Assembly (NCBI GenBank): GCA_029247685.1
Contig: JAQWKT010000064.1
Coordinates: 1 to 45,587 of the forward strand
Direction of reading: 5' to 3'
DNA: 45,587 bases
Source of the DNA: Crocinitomicaceae bacterium
Lineage (GTDB): Bacteria; Bacteroidota; Bacteroidia; Flavobacteriales_D; Crocinitomicaceae
Part shown: in pieces, positions 17,522-26,044 of the stretch
Layout of the letters: each line of letters starts with the position of its first letter
How positions within the stretch are numbered: the first letter of the stretch is position 1
Notes under the pieces: model-generated
Databases searched by the model: none
Told to the model about the DNA's origin: nothing
What the model saw: only the letters and a program-made list of their open reading frames with translations
Position numbers and translations under genes: made by a program

Positions 17522-18295
17522 CTAAAGACTAAGGTTAAATAATTCTGCTGCATTTTTTGTGGTTAATTTCTCTATTTCAAGCAAGGGAATATCCAACACT
17601 TCGGAAACTTTTTGAGCAACATGGACAATATACGAACTTTCATTTCTTTTTCCTCTATATGGCACTGGAGGAAGGTATGGAGAATCTGTTTCCAAAATAA
17701 GTTTGTTTAGAGGAATATGCTTTAAAACATCAGAAAGCCCTGAGTTTTTATAGGTAAGCACCCCTCCTATTCCAAAATAAAAATTAGTGTACGAATTTAT
17801 TTTTTCTACTTCTTGTAGCCTTCCTGTAAAACAATGAAAAACCCCAGAAAGTTTTTTTAAGTTAAGTGTGTCCAAAACTTCAAATATTTCTGTAAAGCTG
17901 TCTCTTGCATGAATAACCACAGGGAGGTTCAGTTCATTTGCAAGCTTTAATTGTACCGAAAACGCTTTTTTTTGTTCTTCCAAAAAGGTTTTGTCCCAAT
18001 ATAAATCAATGCCTATTTCTCCAAGGGCAATGTAGGGTTTTTCTCTTAGTAGCTTTTCAATAGGTGCAAATTGACTTTCCCAATCGTTATTAATGCTACA
18101 TGGATGAAGCCCCATCATGGGGTAAAACATATCAGGGTGTTTTTGACAAATGTCTTCCATTAAGGAAATAGAATCCATGTCAATATTTGGCAATAAAATT
18201 TTGGCCACCTTATTTTCTTTGGCTCTGTCTAGAACTTCCAAAAAATCGTTTTGAAACTCCTTCGCGTAAAGATGGGAATGCGTATCGATTAACAT
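17522..18295 (-). CDS. tatD: TatD family metal-dependent DNase/hydrolase
   Basis: This 257 aa TIM-barrel protein shows the full TatD metal site: DTHSHLY with the HxH pair at residues 6 and 8, GEIGIDLYWD (catalytic Glu), PVVIHARDSF, FHCFTG and ETDSPYLPP. Family members are metal-dependent 3'-5' exonucleases or deoxyribonucleases in the cytosol. It lies 2 bases after the barrel protein gene and 3 before ansA. Bacteroidota genomes often carry tatD and ansA side by side. Confidence 0.95.
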   Translation of the reverse strand: MLIDTHSHLYAKEFQNDFLEVLDRAKENKVAKILLPNIDMDSISLMEDICQKHPDMFYPMMGLHPCSINNDWESQFAPIEKLLREKPYIALGEIGIDLYWDKTFLEEQKKAFSVQLKLANELNLPVVIHARDSFTEIFEVLDTLNLKKLSGVFHCFTGRLQEVEKINSYTNFYFGIGGVLTYKNSGLSDVLKHIPLNKLILETDSPYLPPVPYRGKRNESSYIVHVAQKVSEVLDIPLLEIEKLTTKNAAELFNLSL

Positions 18296-18297
18296 TG

Positions 18298-19029
18298 CTA
18301 AAAAAGAGATAAACTTATGCCAAACTGCAACCAGTTTATGTTGGTGCTTTTTTTATTTCGAAAAAGCGAATTTAAATTATAGGAAGCAAAAAAGGCATAA
18401 TTTCTAATGCCTAATCGAGCATGCACGGAATAGGTAAACCTTGAAGATTTATCCGTAAAATCAAGCTTCGTATTTTGGCTTTCTTCGGGATAAAACATTT
18501 TTGAAATCAAACCCGTTTGAAATCCTAATTTTGCTCCCAAGTGAAATTTTGTGTGCTGCCAGCCCTTTGATCTAAATCTTAATTCTATTGGAATAAACAA
18601 ATTACTAGAAATTAATTTGTTTTTTGAATACGTATCTTCAGGTGTTTTCTCCGAAATAACAACTACTCCCCCATGAAGTGAATTAAGTTTATCCCGCATT
18701 TGGATGTGTGAAAATGCCATTCCTATTCCTGTTCCAAATGAAAGCGTGTTTTTTTTATTTAAGGGGATATCAAAAATAAAATTTGGATTCACTCCAAAGG
18801 AATTATATCCTTGAGAAAAAGGAGAAATCTCTCCCGAAAAATCATTGTATGTGATGTCAATCACAAGTCTATCATACTTTGGCAAGTAACGGTCTTTTTT
18901 GTAATTCCAACCATGTATGTACCAAAAAATTCCTGGATTATGTTTTTCTTGACGCTCTTTATTTCTTTGTGCAATGCTTTTAAAACACGAAGAAAAAACC
19001 ATGAAACATATAAAGAGTCTTAAAATCAT
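18298..19029 (-). CDS. Outer-membrane beta-barrel protein, function unknown
   Basis: The 243 aa product has a signal peptide (MILRLFICFMVFSSCFKSIAQ) and then a series of alternating amphipathic strands typical of small Bacteroidota barrels (FGVNPNFIFDIPL, TLSFGTGIGMAFSHI, TKFHLGAKLGFQTGLI, FTYSVHARLGIRNYAFFASYNL), ending in LQFGISLSLF with a terminal aromatic residue as outer-membrane proteins usually have. It may relate to the broad PorT-like/OMP_b-brl family, but no specific role can be read. Its start abuts the galE stop and its stop lies 2 bases from tatD, so it belongs to that operon. Confidence 0.75.
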   Translation of the reverse strand: MILRLFICFMVFSSCFKSIAQRNKERQEKHNPGIFWYIHGWNYKKDRYLPKYDRLVIDITYNDFSGEISPFSQGYNSFGVNPNFIFDIPLNKKNTLSFGTGIGMAFSHIQMRDKLNSLHGGVVVISEKTPEDTYSKNKLISSNLFIPIELRFRSKGWQHTKFHLGAKLGFQTGLISKMFYPEESQNTKLDFTDKSSRFTYSVHARLGIRNYAFFASYNLNSLFRNKKSTNINWLQFGISLSLF

Positions 19030-20049
19030 TTATTTAGAATTAATTTTTTTCTCCCACTCCCACGCATGTATTAACGCATCAGCAATGGAATAGGATGCCT
19101 CCCAAGACAATATTTTTTTTGCCTTGCTAACGTTTGCATATATTTCGGTTACATCTCCACTCCTTCTTGGACCAAAAGACCAATTTAATTTTTGACCAGT
19201 TTTGGATTCAAATAGCGTAATTAATTCTAAAACACTTGTTCCTTTTCCAGTGCCTACATTAATTACTTCACAACAAGAACTTTCTTGTTTTTCCAAAAAA
19301 GAAATTGCTTTAACATGTGCATTAGCAAGATCCATAACATGGATGTAATCTCGAATACAAGTGCCATCTTTTGTTGGATAATCATTTCCAAAAACAGTTA
19401 ATTCCTCTAATTTGCCAATGGCGGTTTGTGTAACATATGGCAATAAATTATTTGGTTTTCCAATTGGATATTCTCCAATTAAAGCAGATGAATGGGCGCC
19501 AACCGGATTAAAATAGCGAAGATTAACTGCTTTTAGCATAGGCCATGCAGCGTGGTAATCTTGGATTATTTCTTCGGAAATACATTTGGTATTCCCGTAT
19601 GGAGAATTTGCTTGTACTTTGGGAGTTTGCTCATCAACTTCTTTTAAGTCTTTTGGCTCTCCATAAACCGTACAAGATGAAGAAAAAACAAGTTTGTCCA
19701 CTGCATGTTTTTTCATGCATTCTAAAACAACCATCAAACTGTTTAAGTTATTATGATAATATTTTAAAGGAAAATCGACGGATTCGCCAACTGCTTTGTA
19801 AGCTGCAAAATGAATAACTCCTTCAAAAACATGTTTTTCAAAAATTTCATTCATTTTTGATTTATCACAAACATCCACTTGATAGATAAGCAAGTCTTGC
19901 TCTACTAACTTTTTAAGCCCTTGAACCACTGTTTTATTTGCATTTCTAAAATCGTCTACAATGATTGGAGTGTATCCCGAATTTATCAAACTAACCACGG
20001 TGTGTGAGCCAATAAATCCAGCTCCTCCAGTAACCAAAATACTTTTCAT
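19030..20049 (-). CDS. galE: UDP-glucose 4-epimerase
   Basis: GalE interconverts UDP-glucose and UDP-galactose with bound NAD. The ATG at 20049 gives MKSILVTGGAGFIGSHT, with the glycine-rich NAD motif at residues 7-13. The frame's TTG 6 bases earlier is less likely. SSSCTVYGEP (catalytic Ser region, about residues 122-131), SPYGNTK (YxxxK, about 147-153), NLRYFNPVGAH and RDYIHVMDLA are all present, and the length (339 aa) is typical. It is the promoter-proximal gene of the galE - barrel protein - tatD - ansA run and probably supplies UDP-galactose for envelope glycans. Confidence 0.97.
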   Translation of the reverse strand: MKSILVTGGAGFIGSHTVVSLINSGYTPIIVDDFRNANKTVVQGLKKLVEQDLLIYQVDVCDKSKMNEIFEKHVFEGVIHFAAYKAVGESVDFPLKYYHNNLNSLMVVLECMKKHAVDKLVFSSSCTVYGEPKDLKEVDEQTPKVQANSPYGNTKCISEEIIQDYHAAWPMLKAVNLRYFNPVGAHSSALIGEYPIGKPNNLLPYVTQTAIGKLEELTVFGNDYPTKDGTCIRDYIHVMDLANAHVKAISFLEKQESSCCEVINVGTGKGTSVLELITLFESKTGQKLNWSFGPRRSGDVTEIYANVSKAKKILSWEASYSIADALIHAWEWEKKINSK

Positions 20050-20052
20050 GTT

Positions 20053-20060
20053 CAAAAATA
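20053..20060 (-). promoter_or_regulatory. Candidate -7 box touching the galE start
   Basis: TATTTTTG on the minus strand fits TAnnTTTG and ends 3 bases before the galE ATG. If active, the message would begin at or inside the start codon (leaderless). In this AT-rich gap the match could be chance. Confidence 0.3.
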
Positions 20061-20227
20061 AGGAAATTGATACTACTTTTAACGTGTTGTTAACTCATTA
20101 TGGACAAAATAAATTTAAAAAAACATGCCAAACCAAAAGCGAGAGCTTTTTATGTTCTTAAATTAGCATGTTATCTAATAATTGTTCTGATTCTCTGTTT
20201 TTTTCTTTTAATAAAATACAACAACTA

Positions 20228-20587
20228 ATGTCTGAATTAACCATTTATCACCTTAAGACATGTTCCACATGCAAAAGAATTATAAACGAATTGACGCTTC
20301 CCTCAAAAACCAATCTGAAATGCATAAAAGAAATTCGTATAAGTCTAAATGAATTAGAAAAAATGCGAGCACTTTCTGGAAGTTACGAGTCTCTTTTTTC
20401 AAAAAGATCACAAAAATATAAAGCACTTGGTCTTAAAGAAAAAAAATTAAGTGAGCATGAATTAAAAGACTTAATTCTTAAAGAATATACTTTTTTAAAA
20501 AGGCCTGTTTTTATGTTTGAGGATGGAATATATATAGGGAATTCCAAAAAAACAATTGCATTATTAAAGGAAAATAAAAACCTTTAA
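20228..20587 (+). CDS. ArsC/Spx-like thioredoxin-fold protein
   Basis: I use the ATG at 20228 (119 aa) because MSELTIYHLKTCSTCKRI is the normal start of the family; the frame extends 60 bases upstream without a recognisable extension. The CxxC (Cys12, Cys15) near the N-terminus matches Spx/YffB-like members of the arsenate reductase family, and FLKRPVFMFEDGIYIGN is the conserved C-terminal 'RP' loop. Classical ArsC reduces arsenate with glutathione or glutaredoxin; many relatives have other roles, and there are no ars genes nearby, so arsenate reduction is not claimed. Its stop overlaps the convergent kinase gene by 4 bases. Confidence 0.85.
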   Translation: MSELTIYHLKTCSTCKRIINELTLPSKTNLKCIKEIRISLNELEKMRALSGSYESLFSKRSQKYKALGLKEKKLSEHELKDLILKEYTFLKRPVFMFEDGIYIGNSKKTIALLKENKNL

Positions 20588-21429
20588 AGCAAATACTTTT
20601 TATGGTAATCAACCAAACTTTCTGCTGGTTTTCTAATTATTTGACCAACATTTATTTTAAGCTCTTTAGCCACTTCTTTTAGTTCATTTTCAAAAACGCT
20701 AGAAATAGATCCAACAAAATTAACTTCTGCTTTTTCAATATTCTCATAACATAAAACATGGGTTTTTATAAAACTTTTGAACCCTTCTTTTATCATCTCC
20801 TGAATGAACTTGTTTTCTTTATGAGATGCAATAAATGGCATAAACGATGCTAGATAAACGTTTGCATTTCCTTCTTGATAAACTCTTTCAATTATTTTTT
20901 CAGAATTTAAGTCAAATTTTTCTAAAAAGTCCTGTTCTATTTCTTTTGGAAGTTTCTTATATAAAAAAGAAGAAAGCAATTTCTTTCCAAAATAACTTCC
21001 ACTCCCTTCGTCACCCAAAACATAGCCTAAAGCGGGAATTAAATCCACCAATGTCTCTCCATCAAAAAAACAAGAATTAGACCCTGTTCCTAAAATACAA
21101 GAAACGGTAGGCTTGCCTCTATAAGTTGCGTAAGCACAAGCTTTTAAATCGTGATCGATAACAACAGAAGCATTAGAAAAAATAGAAGATAATGCATGGT
21201 GCACCACCTTGTTCATCTTTTTACTAGAACAACCAGCGCCATAGAAAAAAACTTTTGTTACTTGTTTGGACAACTCCATTATAGAGTCATTTTTATTAAT
21301 AGAAGCTACAATAGTTTGAGAATCATGAAAACATGGATTGTATCCCATGGTGCTATATTCTCTAATTGCATTGTTTTCCAACAACATCCAATCGGATTTT
21401 GTAGAGCCACTTTCTATAATAAAAACCAT
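20584..21429 (-). CDS. BadF/BadG-type kinase, likely N-acetylglucosamine kinase
   Basis: The 281 aa protein has the ASKHA ATPase-fold motifs of the BadF/BcrA group and eukaryotic-type N-acetylglucosamine kinases: the phosphate-1 loop ESGSTKSDWMLL (about residues 6-17), VVIDHDLKACAYA, the phosphate-2 loop ILGTGSNSCFF (about 113-123), and ALGYVLGDEGSGSYFGK (about 132-148). It probably phosphorylates an amino sugar recovered from cell wall or chitin, though the substrate is an inference from the family. It lies immediately downstream of the HMA protein gene (one-base overlap), so it may be transcribed with the TonB-HMA pair despite no obvious functional link. Confidence 0.85.
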   Translation of the reverse strand: MVFIIESGSTKSDWMLLENNAIREYSTMGYNPCFHDSQTIVASINKNDSIMELSKQVTKVFFYGAGCSSKKMNKVVHHALSSIFSNASVVIDHDLKACAYATYRGKPTVSCILGTGSNSCFFDGETLVDLIPALGYVLGDEGSGSYFGKKLLSSFLYKKLPKEIEQDFLEKFDLNSEKIIERVYQEGNANVYLASFMPFIASHKENKFIQEMIKEGFKSFIKTHVLCYENIEKAEVNFVGSISSVFENELKEVAKELKINVGQIIRKPAESLVDYHKKYLL

Positions 21430-21788
21430 TAATCTAACTTAAAATGGGCGCCAGGCTGACAACATTTTGGCAATTTCTGAATGTCTTCTTCTTTTGCTTT
21501 TACCTCATCTGCATCATAGCCAATTTTAGCGATTTTTTGTTTTAACGCTTGCAAAGAAATTTTAGCTGGCTTAAACTTTACGGTTAGCATTTGCGTTGGA
21601 ACATCCAATTCTGAATATATAATTCCTTTGGAATAATTAAGTTCCTCCTCAATTTTTTCTTTACACATGCCGCATTGCGTTGATGTTTTTATCACCACTT
21701 TTTGTGTTTTCGCTTCTTTTTTCTGCGAAAAACTAAAAAAAGTAATAAATAAAAATACAAGCGATAAAAAAGATGTTTTATTAATCAT
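21429..21788 (-). CDS. Exported heavy-metal-associated (HMA) domain protein
   Basis: From the ATG at 21788 the product is 119 aa with a signal peptide (MINKTSFLSLVFLFITFFSFSQ) and an HMA fold: KVVIKTSTQCGMCKEKIEEEL with the CxxC metal site, then GIIYSELDVPTQMLTVKFKP and the closing helix IGYDADEVKA. The C-terminus adds a second cysteine pair (PKCCQPGAHFKLD). HMA domains bind Cu(I) or similar soft metals. An upstream in-frame ATG at 21818 would overlap the TonB receptor gene by 14 bases and put 10 polar residues before the signal, so I prefer 21788. The pairing with the TonB receptor suggests a periplasmic metal carrier. Confidence 0.85.
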   Translation of the reverse strand: MINKTSFLSLVFLFITFFSFSQKKEAKTQKVVIKTSTQCGMCKEKIEEELNYSKGIIYSELDVPTQMLTVKFKPAKISLQALKQKIAKIGYDADEVKAKEEDIQKLPKCCQPGAHFKLD

Positions 21789-21804
21789 GTTATTCGTATT
21801 AAAG

Positions 21805-24000
21805 TTATTTTTCTTCATTTCTTTCTAATTCTATTCTAATTCCTAAATAAATATTTGTTCCAACAATTGGTCCCCACACTTTGGTTGCGTCAAAATTTGG
21901 GCCAAAAGGGTTTTGTGCATCAATAATAGCATTTTCTTGTCGATAATTGGTGATGTTTTCTCCCCCAAGATACAAGTCAAAGCGTTTTAATTTATAGGTT
22001 ATTTGTCCATTCAATCTTAAAAAGGTTGGACTGTAAACCTCTTTTGCAGCTCCCCAGCCCATCGCTGGCAATCTTGTTGAACCAATAATAACAGGGGTTA
22101 AATCAAATTCCCAACGTTTATTTCTTGTAGAATATGCAAAATTCATAAAGCCGCGGTGCTTTGGAAGCATTACTTGCTGTTGAAGCTCTCCAGCATATTC
22201 GGCTTTTACATCGAGTAATTTATATGCAAATCGAAGGTCCAAGTTTTTGAATGGACTAATAGCCAGCTCAACTTGAACAGCATTCGAATACGATACCCCA
22301 TTTAAATTCTTAAAGACAATTAAATTAGGATCTTGGTCTCTGTCTGCTATTAATTGATTTTCAAATCTTGTGTGGTAATAATCAAGAGTAAGACTGGATT
22401 TTCTTTTAAATAATTTAAATCGTTGAATAATGGAGAAACCACCATTCCAAGAAATTTCTGGGAGAATCTGATCGGGATAAACCCAGGTTTTTGAATTAGC
22501 TAAAAGTGAAATATTATCGATAATCATGTTTGGAACTCGCCATGCTTTTCCGGCAGTTAAACGCAAATCGGTATACTCTGAAAGAATAAATTTTAAGTGT
22601 GCTCTGGGTGAAAATTGAGACCCATACAAATTATGATAATCGTATCTACTTCCTAAAATTACATTCATTCGAGCACTTGAAAAAGTATATTCAAAAAAAG
22701 CTCCAGGAACGTATTGAATCATCGATAAAGTGGTATCTAAATTTTGAGTGATGTCGGAATACACGAAACTCAAACCTGTTTTTATGGCATGGTCCTTATT
22801 TCCGATACAGTCATCATAAATAACATTTAAGTAGCCTCTTTTTTCATCTCCGGAGAAATTTCTTGAACCAAACTGGCTTTGTAACTGATGGATTTTATAA
22901 TTAGAAACCAAACCAAGTGAACGATTGATTTTTTTAAAGAAAAAACCTGTTTTTGCAAATAAATCAATGTTTTTGGTGGTTTTGTCAACGTTATATAGAG
23001 GTAAGACTGTTGCCTTATTGAATTGTCCCCCACTATGATTGTCTGCGTACAAATGTGCGCCAAATTGTGCTTCCATATTTTCACCTCGGTAATCCCATCT
23101 ATTTAAAAAAGAAAAATCTGTTCCGGTGGACATGTCTAAAAACCCATCGTTATTGTAATCGTTTTCTAAAAAAACACCTGCCCCATGAGCCATTAAAGAG
23201 GTTTTCCATTTTTTACCTAAATGATGACTTGAATTTAAATTAAGTTCGGATCTGCCATAAGCATTTGCATATGCATTAAATAAAAAGCGCTCCATGTGAT
23301 TCGGTTTTTTTAACTCCAAATTAACCAATCCTGCCATGGATTCGTAACCATTAACTACATTTCCAGTACCTTTGGTGATCTGAATAGATTCTACCCAAGT
23401 TCCTGGAATAGAATGGAGGCCAAATGCACTTTGTAAACCTCTTAAATATGGAATGTTTTCCATTTGAATCTGCGTATACACACCATCAAGACCCATCATC
23501 TGAATTTTCTTCGCTCCAGAAACAGCATCAGTCATATTAACATCTACGGAGGCATTTGTCTCAAAGGATTCTGAAATATTACAGCATGCTGCTTTTTTTA
23601 GTTCCGAAGAGGTTAATTCCTCCATATGAAGCGTTTTTAATTTTAAAATTGAATGCGATTGCTTTTTAAATTCTATGATAACTTCCTCCAATAGTTGATC
23701 GGAATACAAAACAATATTAAGACTGATAAAACGATCCGATTTTGTTAAAACAATTGAATCTGAAGTATATCCGTAATGGGAAAAAACAAGGGTATCTGGC
23801 AATTTTTTTGGCAAGATCAATTCAAAGGTTCCATCTTCATTTGTATAGGTACCAATACGAGCATTTACACATTTAATTTTAACCTGTTCAAGTGGCGATT
23901 TTTTATTATCAGAATAACCCTGAATTAATCCTCGAACTTGACATTTCAAGCTAAAAGAGAAAAAACATGAAACCATTAAAAATAGAAGTGTGTTTTTCAT
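21805..24000 (-). CDS. TonB-dependent receptor paired with an HMA protein (probable metal uptake)
   Basis: The 731 aa protein has a signal peptide (to about residue 20), a carboxypeptidase-regulatory-like domain (about 22-105), a plug (about 120-230, with MGLDGVYTQIQMENIPYLRGL and the TKGTGNVVNGYESMAGLVNLEL end) and a 22-strand-type barrel ending LGIRIELERN. The plug start reads SSELKKAACCNISESFETN, with a Cys pair unusual for a plug but, as I recall, frequent in receptors of this sort. With the HMA gene 16 bases downstream, a copper or related metal substrate is the best guess; this is inferred from neighbours. It diverges from the TetR-RND operon. Confidence 0.88.
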   Translation of the reverse strand: MKNTLLFLMVSCFFSFSLKCQVRGLIQGYSDNKKSPLEQVKIKCVNARIGTYTNEDGTFELILPKKLPDTLVFSHYGYTSDSIVLTKSDRFISLNIVLYSDQLLEEVIIEFKKQSHSILKLKTLHMEELTSSELKKAACCNISESFETNASVDVNMTDAVSGAKKIQMMGLDGVYTQIQMENIPYLRGLQSAFGLHSIPGTWVESIQITKGTGNVVNGYESMAGLVNLELKKPNHMERFLFNAYANAYGRSELNLNSSHHLGKKWKTSLMAHGAGVFLENDYNNDGFLDMSTGTDFSFLNRWDYRGENMEAQFGAHLYADNHSGGQFNKATVLPLYNVDKTTKNIDLFAKTGFFFKKINRSLGLVSNYKIHQLQSQFGSRNFSGDEKRGYLNVIYDDCIGNKDHAIKTGLSFVYSDITQNLDTTLSMIQYVPGAFFEYTFSSARMNVILGSRYDYHNLYGSQFSPRAHLKFILSEYTDLRLTAGKAWRVPNMIIDNISLLANSKTWVYPDQILPEISWNGGFSIIQRFKLFKRKSSLTLDYYHTRFENQLIADRDQDPNLIVFKNLNGVSYSNAVQVELAISPFKNLDLRFAYKLLDVKAEYAGELQQQVMLPKHRGFMNFAYSTRNKRWEFDLTPVIIGSTRLPAMGWGAAKEVYSPTFLRLNGQITYKLKRFDLYLGGENITNYRQENAIIDAQNPFGPNFDATKVWGPIVGTNIYLGIRIELERNEEK

Positions 24001-24008
24001 TCAATAAA

Positions 24009-24016
24009 CAAACTTA
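24009..24016 (-). promoter_or_regulatory. Candidate -7 box for the TonB-HMA operon
   Basis: TAAGTTTG on the minus strand fits TAnnTTTG and lies 8 bases before the receptor ATG at 24000. No clear -33 element is seen. The inverted repeat at 24061-24086 lies about 45 bases upstream. Confidence 0.4.
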
Positions 24017-24060
24017 AGTAAAGATTTAAAAGTAGCATAAAATTAACCCAAATAATAATG

Positions 24061-24086
24061 GAAACTATTAGCCTGTATATAGTTTC
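24061..24086. promoter_or_regulatory. Inverted repeat, probable TetR operator
   Basis: GAAACTAT (24061-24068) and ATAGTTTC (24079-24086) form a perfect 8-bp inverted repeat with a 10-base spacer. It lies just upstream of the TATATTTG box of the TetR-family gene, covering the place where its -33 element should be, in the divergent gap between the TonB-HMA genes and the RND operon. Size and place fit a TetR dimer site that shuts off its own operon; binding is inferred. Confidence 0.6.
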
Positions 24087-24093
24087 TTTGGTG

Positions 24094-24101
24094 TATATTT
24101 G
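24094..24101 (+). promoter_or_regulatory. -7 promoter box of the TetR-RND operon
   Basis: TATATTTG fits TAnnTTTG exactly and continues GCACCG, the same bases that follow the atpD promoter box. Transcription should start near 24106, at or next to a GTG codon that would begin the TetR protein. Confidence 0.6.
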
Positions 24102-24105
24102 CACC

Positions 24106-24711
24106 GTGAATTTAAAAGAAACCTATACAGAAAAAGCTGGGAAAATACTGTTAAGGCTTGGGATAAGAAGCGTTACGGTTGATGACATCGCTCGTGAATT
24201 AGGGGTTTCAAAAAAAACCATTTATGTCTATTTTAAGAATAAAAAGGACCTTGTTTTATCCATTTTAAAACAAAAACTTAAAAAAGATCGCGAAAAGCTA
24301 AAACAAAGTGTGGAAGAATCTGAAAATGCAATTGATGAGCTACTTATCATGTCAAAATACATTGAAGAAGAATTTTACTCTATTAACCCTTCCATTTTAC
24401 ATGACATTAAAAAATACCATACTGAAGCATGGGACATACTGGAAAAGCACAAGTGGACATTTGTTTTAAATGGAATCGAAAAAAACATTTATAGAGGCAT
24501 TAAAGAAGATATTTATCACAATGAATGTAACCCATCCATAATTGCAAAACTTTATGTTGGAAAATGCGATTTAATAATGAATGGGGAAATTTTTGAATAC
24601 CCTGAACACAAATTAGATCTAGTTTTTAGAGATGCTATTTTCTTTCATATTAGAGGTCTTGTTAATTCTAAAGGGTTAAACTATTTACAAAAAAGACTAA
24701 AAAACACTTAA
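24106..24711 (+). CDS. TetR/AcrR-family repressor of the RND operon
   Basis: The product has an N-terminal helix-turn-helix of the TetR type (RSVTVDDIARELGVSKKTIYVYFKNKKDLV, about residues 20-49 counted from the GTG) and a longer helical ligand domain with no readable ligand. I place the start at the GTG at 24106 (201 aa): the frame's ATG at 24058 lies upstream of the promoter box and would put the operator inside the gene, and NLKETYTEKAGKILLRLG is a normal TetR beginning. The stop is one base from the TolC-like gene. It is likely autoregulated through the inverted repeat at 24061-24086 and controls the efflux operon. Confidence 0.88.
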   Translation: MNLKETYTEKAGKILLRLGIRSVTVDDIARELGVSKKTIYVYFKNKKDLVLSILKQKLKKDREKLKQSVEESENAIDELLIMSKYIEEEFYSINPSILHDIKKYHTEAWDILEKHKWTFVLNGIEKNIYRGIKEDIYHNECNPSIIAKLYVGKCDLIMNGEIFEYPEHKLDLVFRDAIFFHIRGLVNSKGLNYLQKRLKNT

Positions 24712-24712
24712 A

Positions 24713-26044
24713 ATGAAATATTTACTTTTTTCGATTTTGTTTTCGATTTCGTTTTTATACCAGGCGCAAGATTCCCTAAGTTTTTCAATGGATCGAGCAG
24801 TTAATTATGCGCTAGAAAATCACTTGTCGATAAAAAAATCTTCTCTAGAACTTCAAAAATCAATTCAACAAAAAAAAGAAACACAAGGAATTGGTTTGCC
24901 TCAAATAAATGCAGAAGGAAGTTTTAACCATTTTCCTAATCTACCTGTTCAAGTTTTATCGGCATCTTTTTTTAATCCTTTTGCTCCAGAAGAGGAAATT
25001 ATCGCCTTTAGAGCTGGAACAAAATTTAACACCAATGCTTCCTTACAAATTAACCAATTATTGTTTAATGGCTCCTACATCGTAGGACTTGAATTTTCAA
25101 GGTTTTTAATCGATATGCAACAGGCATTCATTGAAAAAAGTGAATTGGAGGTTTGTTATCAAGTTAAGCTTGCTTATCAAGCATCAGTGGTGTCTAAGGA
25201 AAATCTGGTTTTTTTAGATTCCATGTTATATCTGACTCAAAAAACATTTACTCAACAAAAAGACTTAGTTAAACTTGGCGCTCTTAGCCCAGATGAGCTT
25301 CATCAAATTGAATTTTTAGTGAGCAGTGCTAAATCGCGATTAAAAAGCGCCGAAATACAATATAAAAACAGCCTTTTAGCATTAAAAATATCCATGTTTT
25401 ACCCTTTAGAAATGGAGCTCATTTTAAGCGAAGATGTTAAATCAATAACTAGAAACAACCTTCTTCCTAAAGGCAGTATTGACGATAACATTGATCTTAA
25501 AATTTTAAAAAATCAAGAGCAGTTAACTAAATACGACATCAAAAACAATATTGCTGTTAAGCTACCTTCATTATCTGCTAGCTTTCAACATGCATACAAT
25601 GCCTATCGAAATAAATTTGATTTTTTTGCGGATAAACCATGGTATCCGCAAACAATTTGGGGTATAAAATTAGGGATACCAATTTATTCTGGAGGGCAAA
25701 AAAATGCAAAGATTCAACAATCTAAAATTGAACTATTGAAAAATCAAAATGACACGAAACTTTTAGAGTATAATCTTAACGCTCAAGAAATTCAAATAAA
25801 AAGAAACTATCAAAATGCCCTTATTAATCTTGAACTACAAGAAAAAAACATTTCATTAGCACAAAAAATTTACAAAAACTCGTTAATCAGAAAGGATCTT
25901 GGCGCAGCAAACAATCTAATTATAACCCAACAATACAATCAATTAATCAGTGCTAAAACGAGTCATAATCTTGCATACCTTGAGGTATTACAAACTCAAA
26001 TAAACTTAGAAAAAATTTATAACCAAATTTTAAATACGAAATGA
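24713..26044 (+). CDS. TolC-type outer-membrane efflux protein
   Basis: The 443 aa product has a signal peptide (MKYLLFSILFSISFLYQAQ) and two long helical hairpin halves typical of the TolC family, with the repeated start DRAVNYALENHLSIKKSSLELQKS and the second-half marker GIPIYSGGQKNAKIQQSKIELLKNQ. TolC-type trimers form the outer-membrane channel of tripartite pumps. It starts one base after tetR and its stop overlaps the next ATG (ATGA), so the pump genes are translationally linked. Confidence 0.92.
   Translation: MKYLLFSILFSISFLYQAQDSLSFSMDRAVNYALENHLSIKKSSLELQKSIQQKKETQGIGLPQINAEGSFNHFPNLPVQVLSASFFNPFAPEEEIIAFRAGTKFNTNASLQINQLLFNGSYIVGLEFSRFLIDMQQAFIEKSELEVCYQVKLAYQASVVSKENLVFLDSMLYLTQKTFTQQKDLVKLGALSPDELHQIEFLVSSAKSRLKSAEIQYKNSLLALKISMFYPLEMELILSEDVKSITRNNLLPKGSIDDNIDLKILKNQEQLTKYDIKNNIAVKLPSLSASFQHAYNAYRNKFDFFADKPWYPQTIWGIKLGIPIYSGGQKNAKIQQSKIELLKNQNDTKLLEYNLNAQEIQIKRNYQNALINLELQEKNISLAQKIYKNSLIRKDLGAANNLIITQQYNQLISAKTSHNLAYLEVLQTQINLEKIYNQILNTK

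Noticed and set aside
20122-20172. AACATGC/GCATGTT inverted repeat with an inner AAAAGC-GAGA-GCTTTT hairpin between galE and the ArsC-like gene
   Set aside because: Arms are short and mostly A/T with a 37-base spacer; the inner stem is weak and has a poor T tail, so I do not call an operator or terminator.
20228-20587. Arsenate resistance function
   Set aside because: The CxxC arrangement is closer to Spx/YffB, and there are no arsR, arsB or acr3 genes nearby.
24058-24105. ATG start of the TetR gene at 24058
   Set aside because: It would place the operator-like repeat and promoter box inside the coding region; the GTG at 24106 gives a normal TetR N-terminus.
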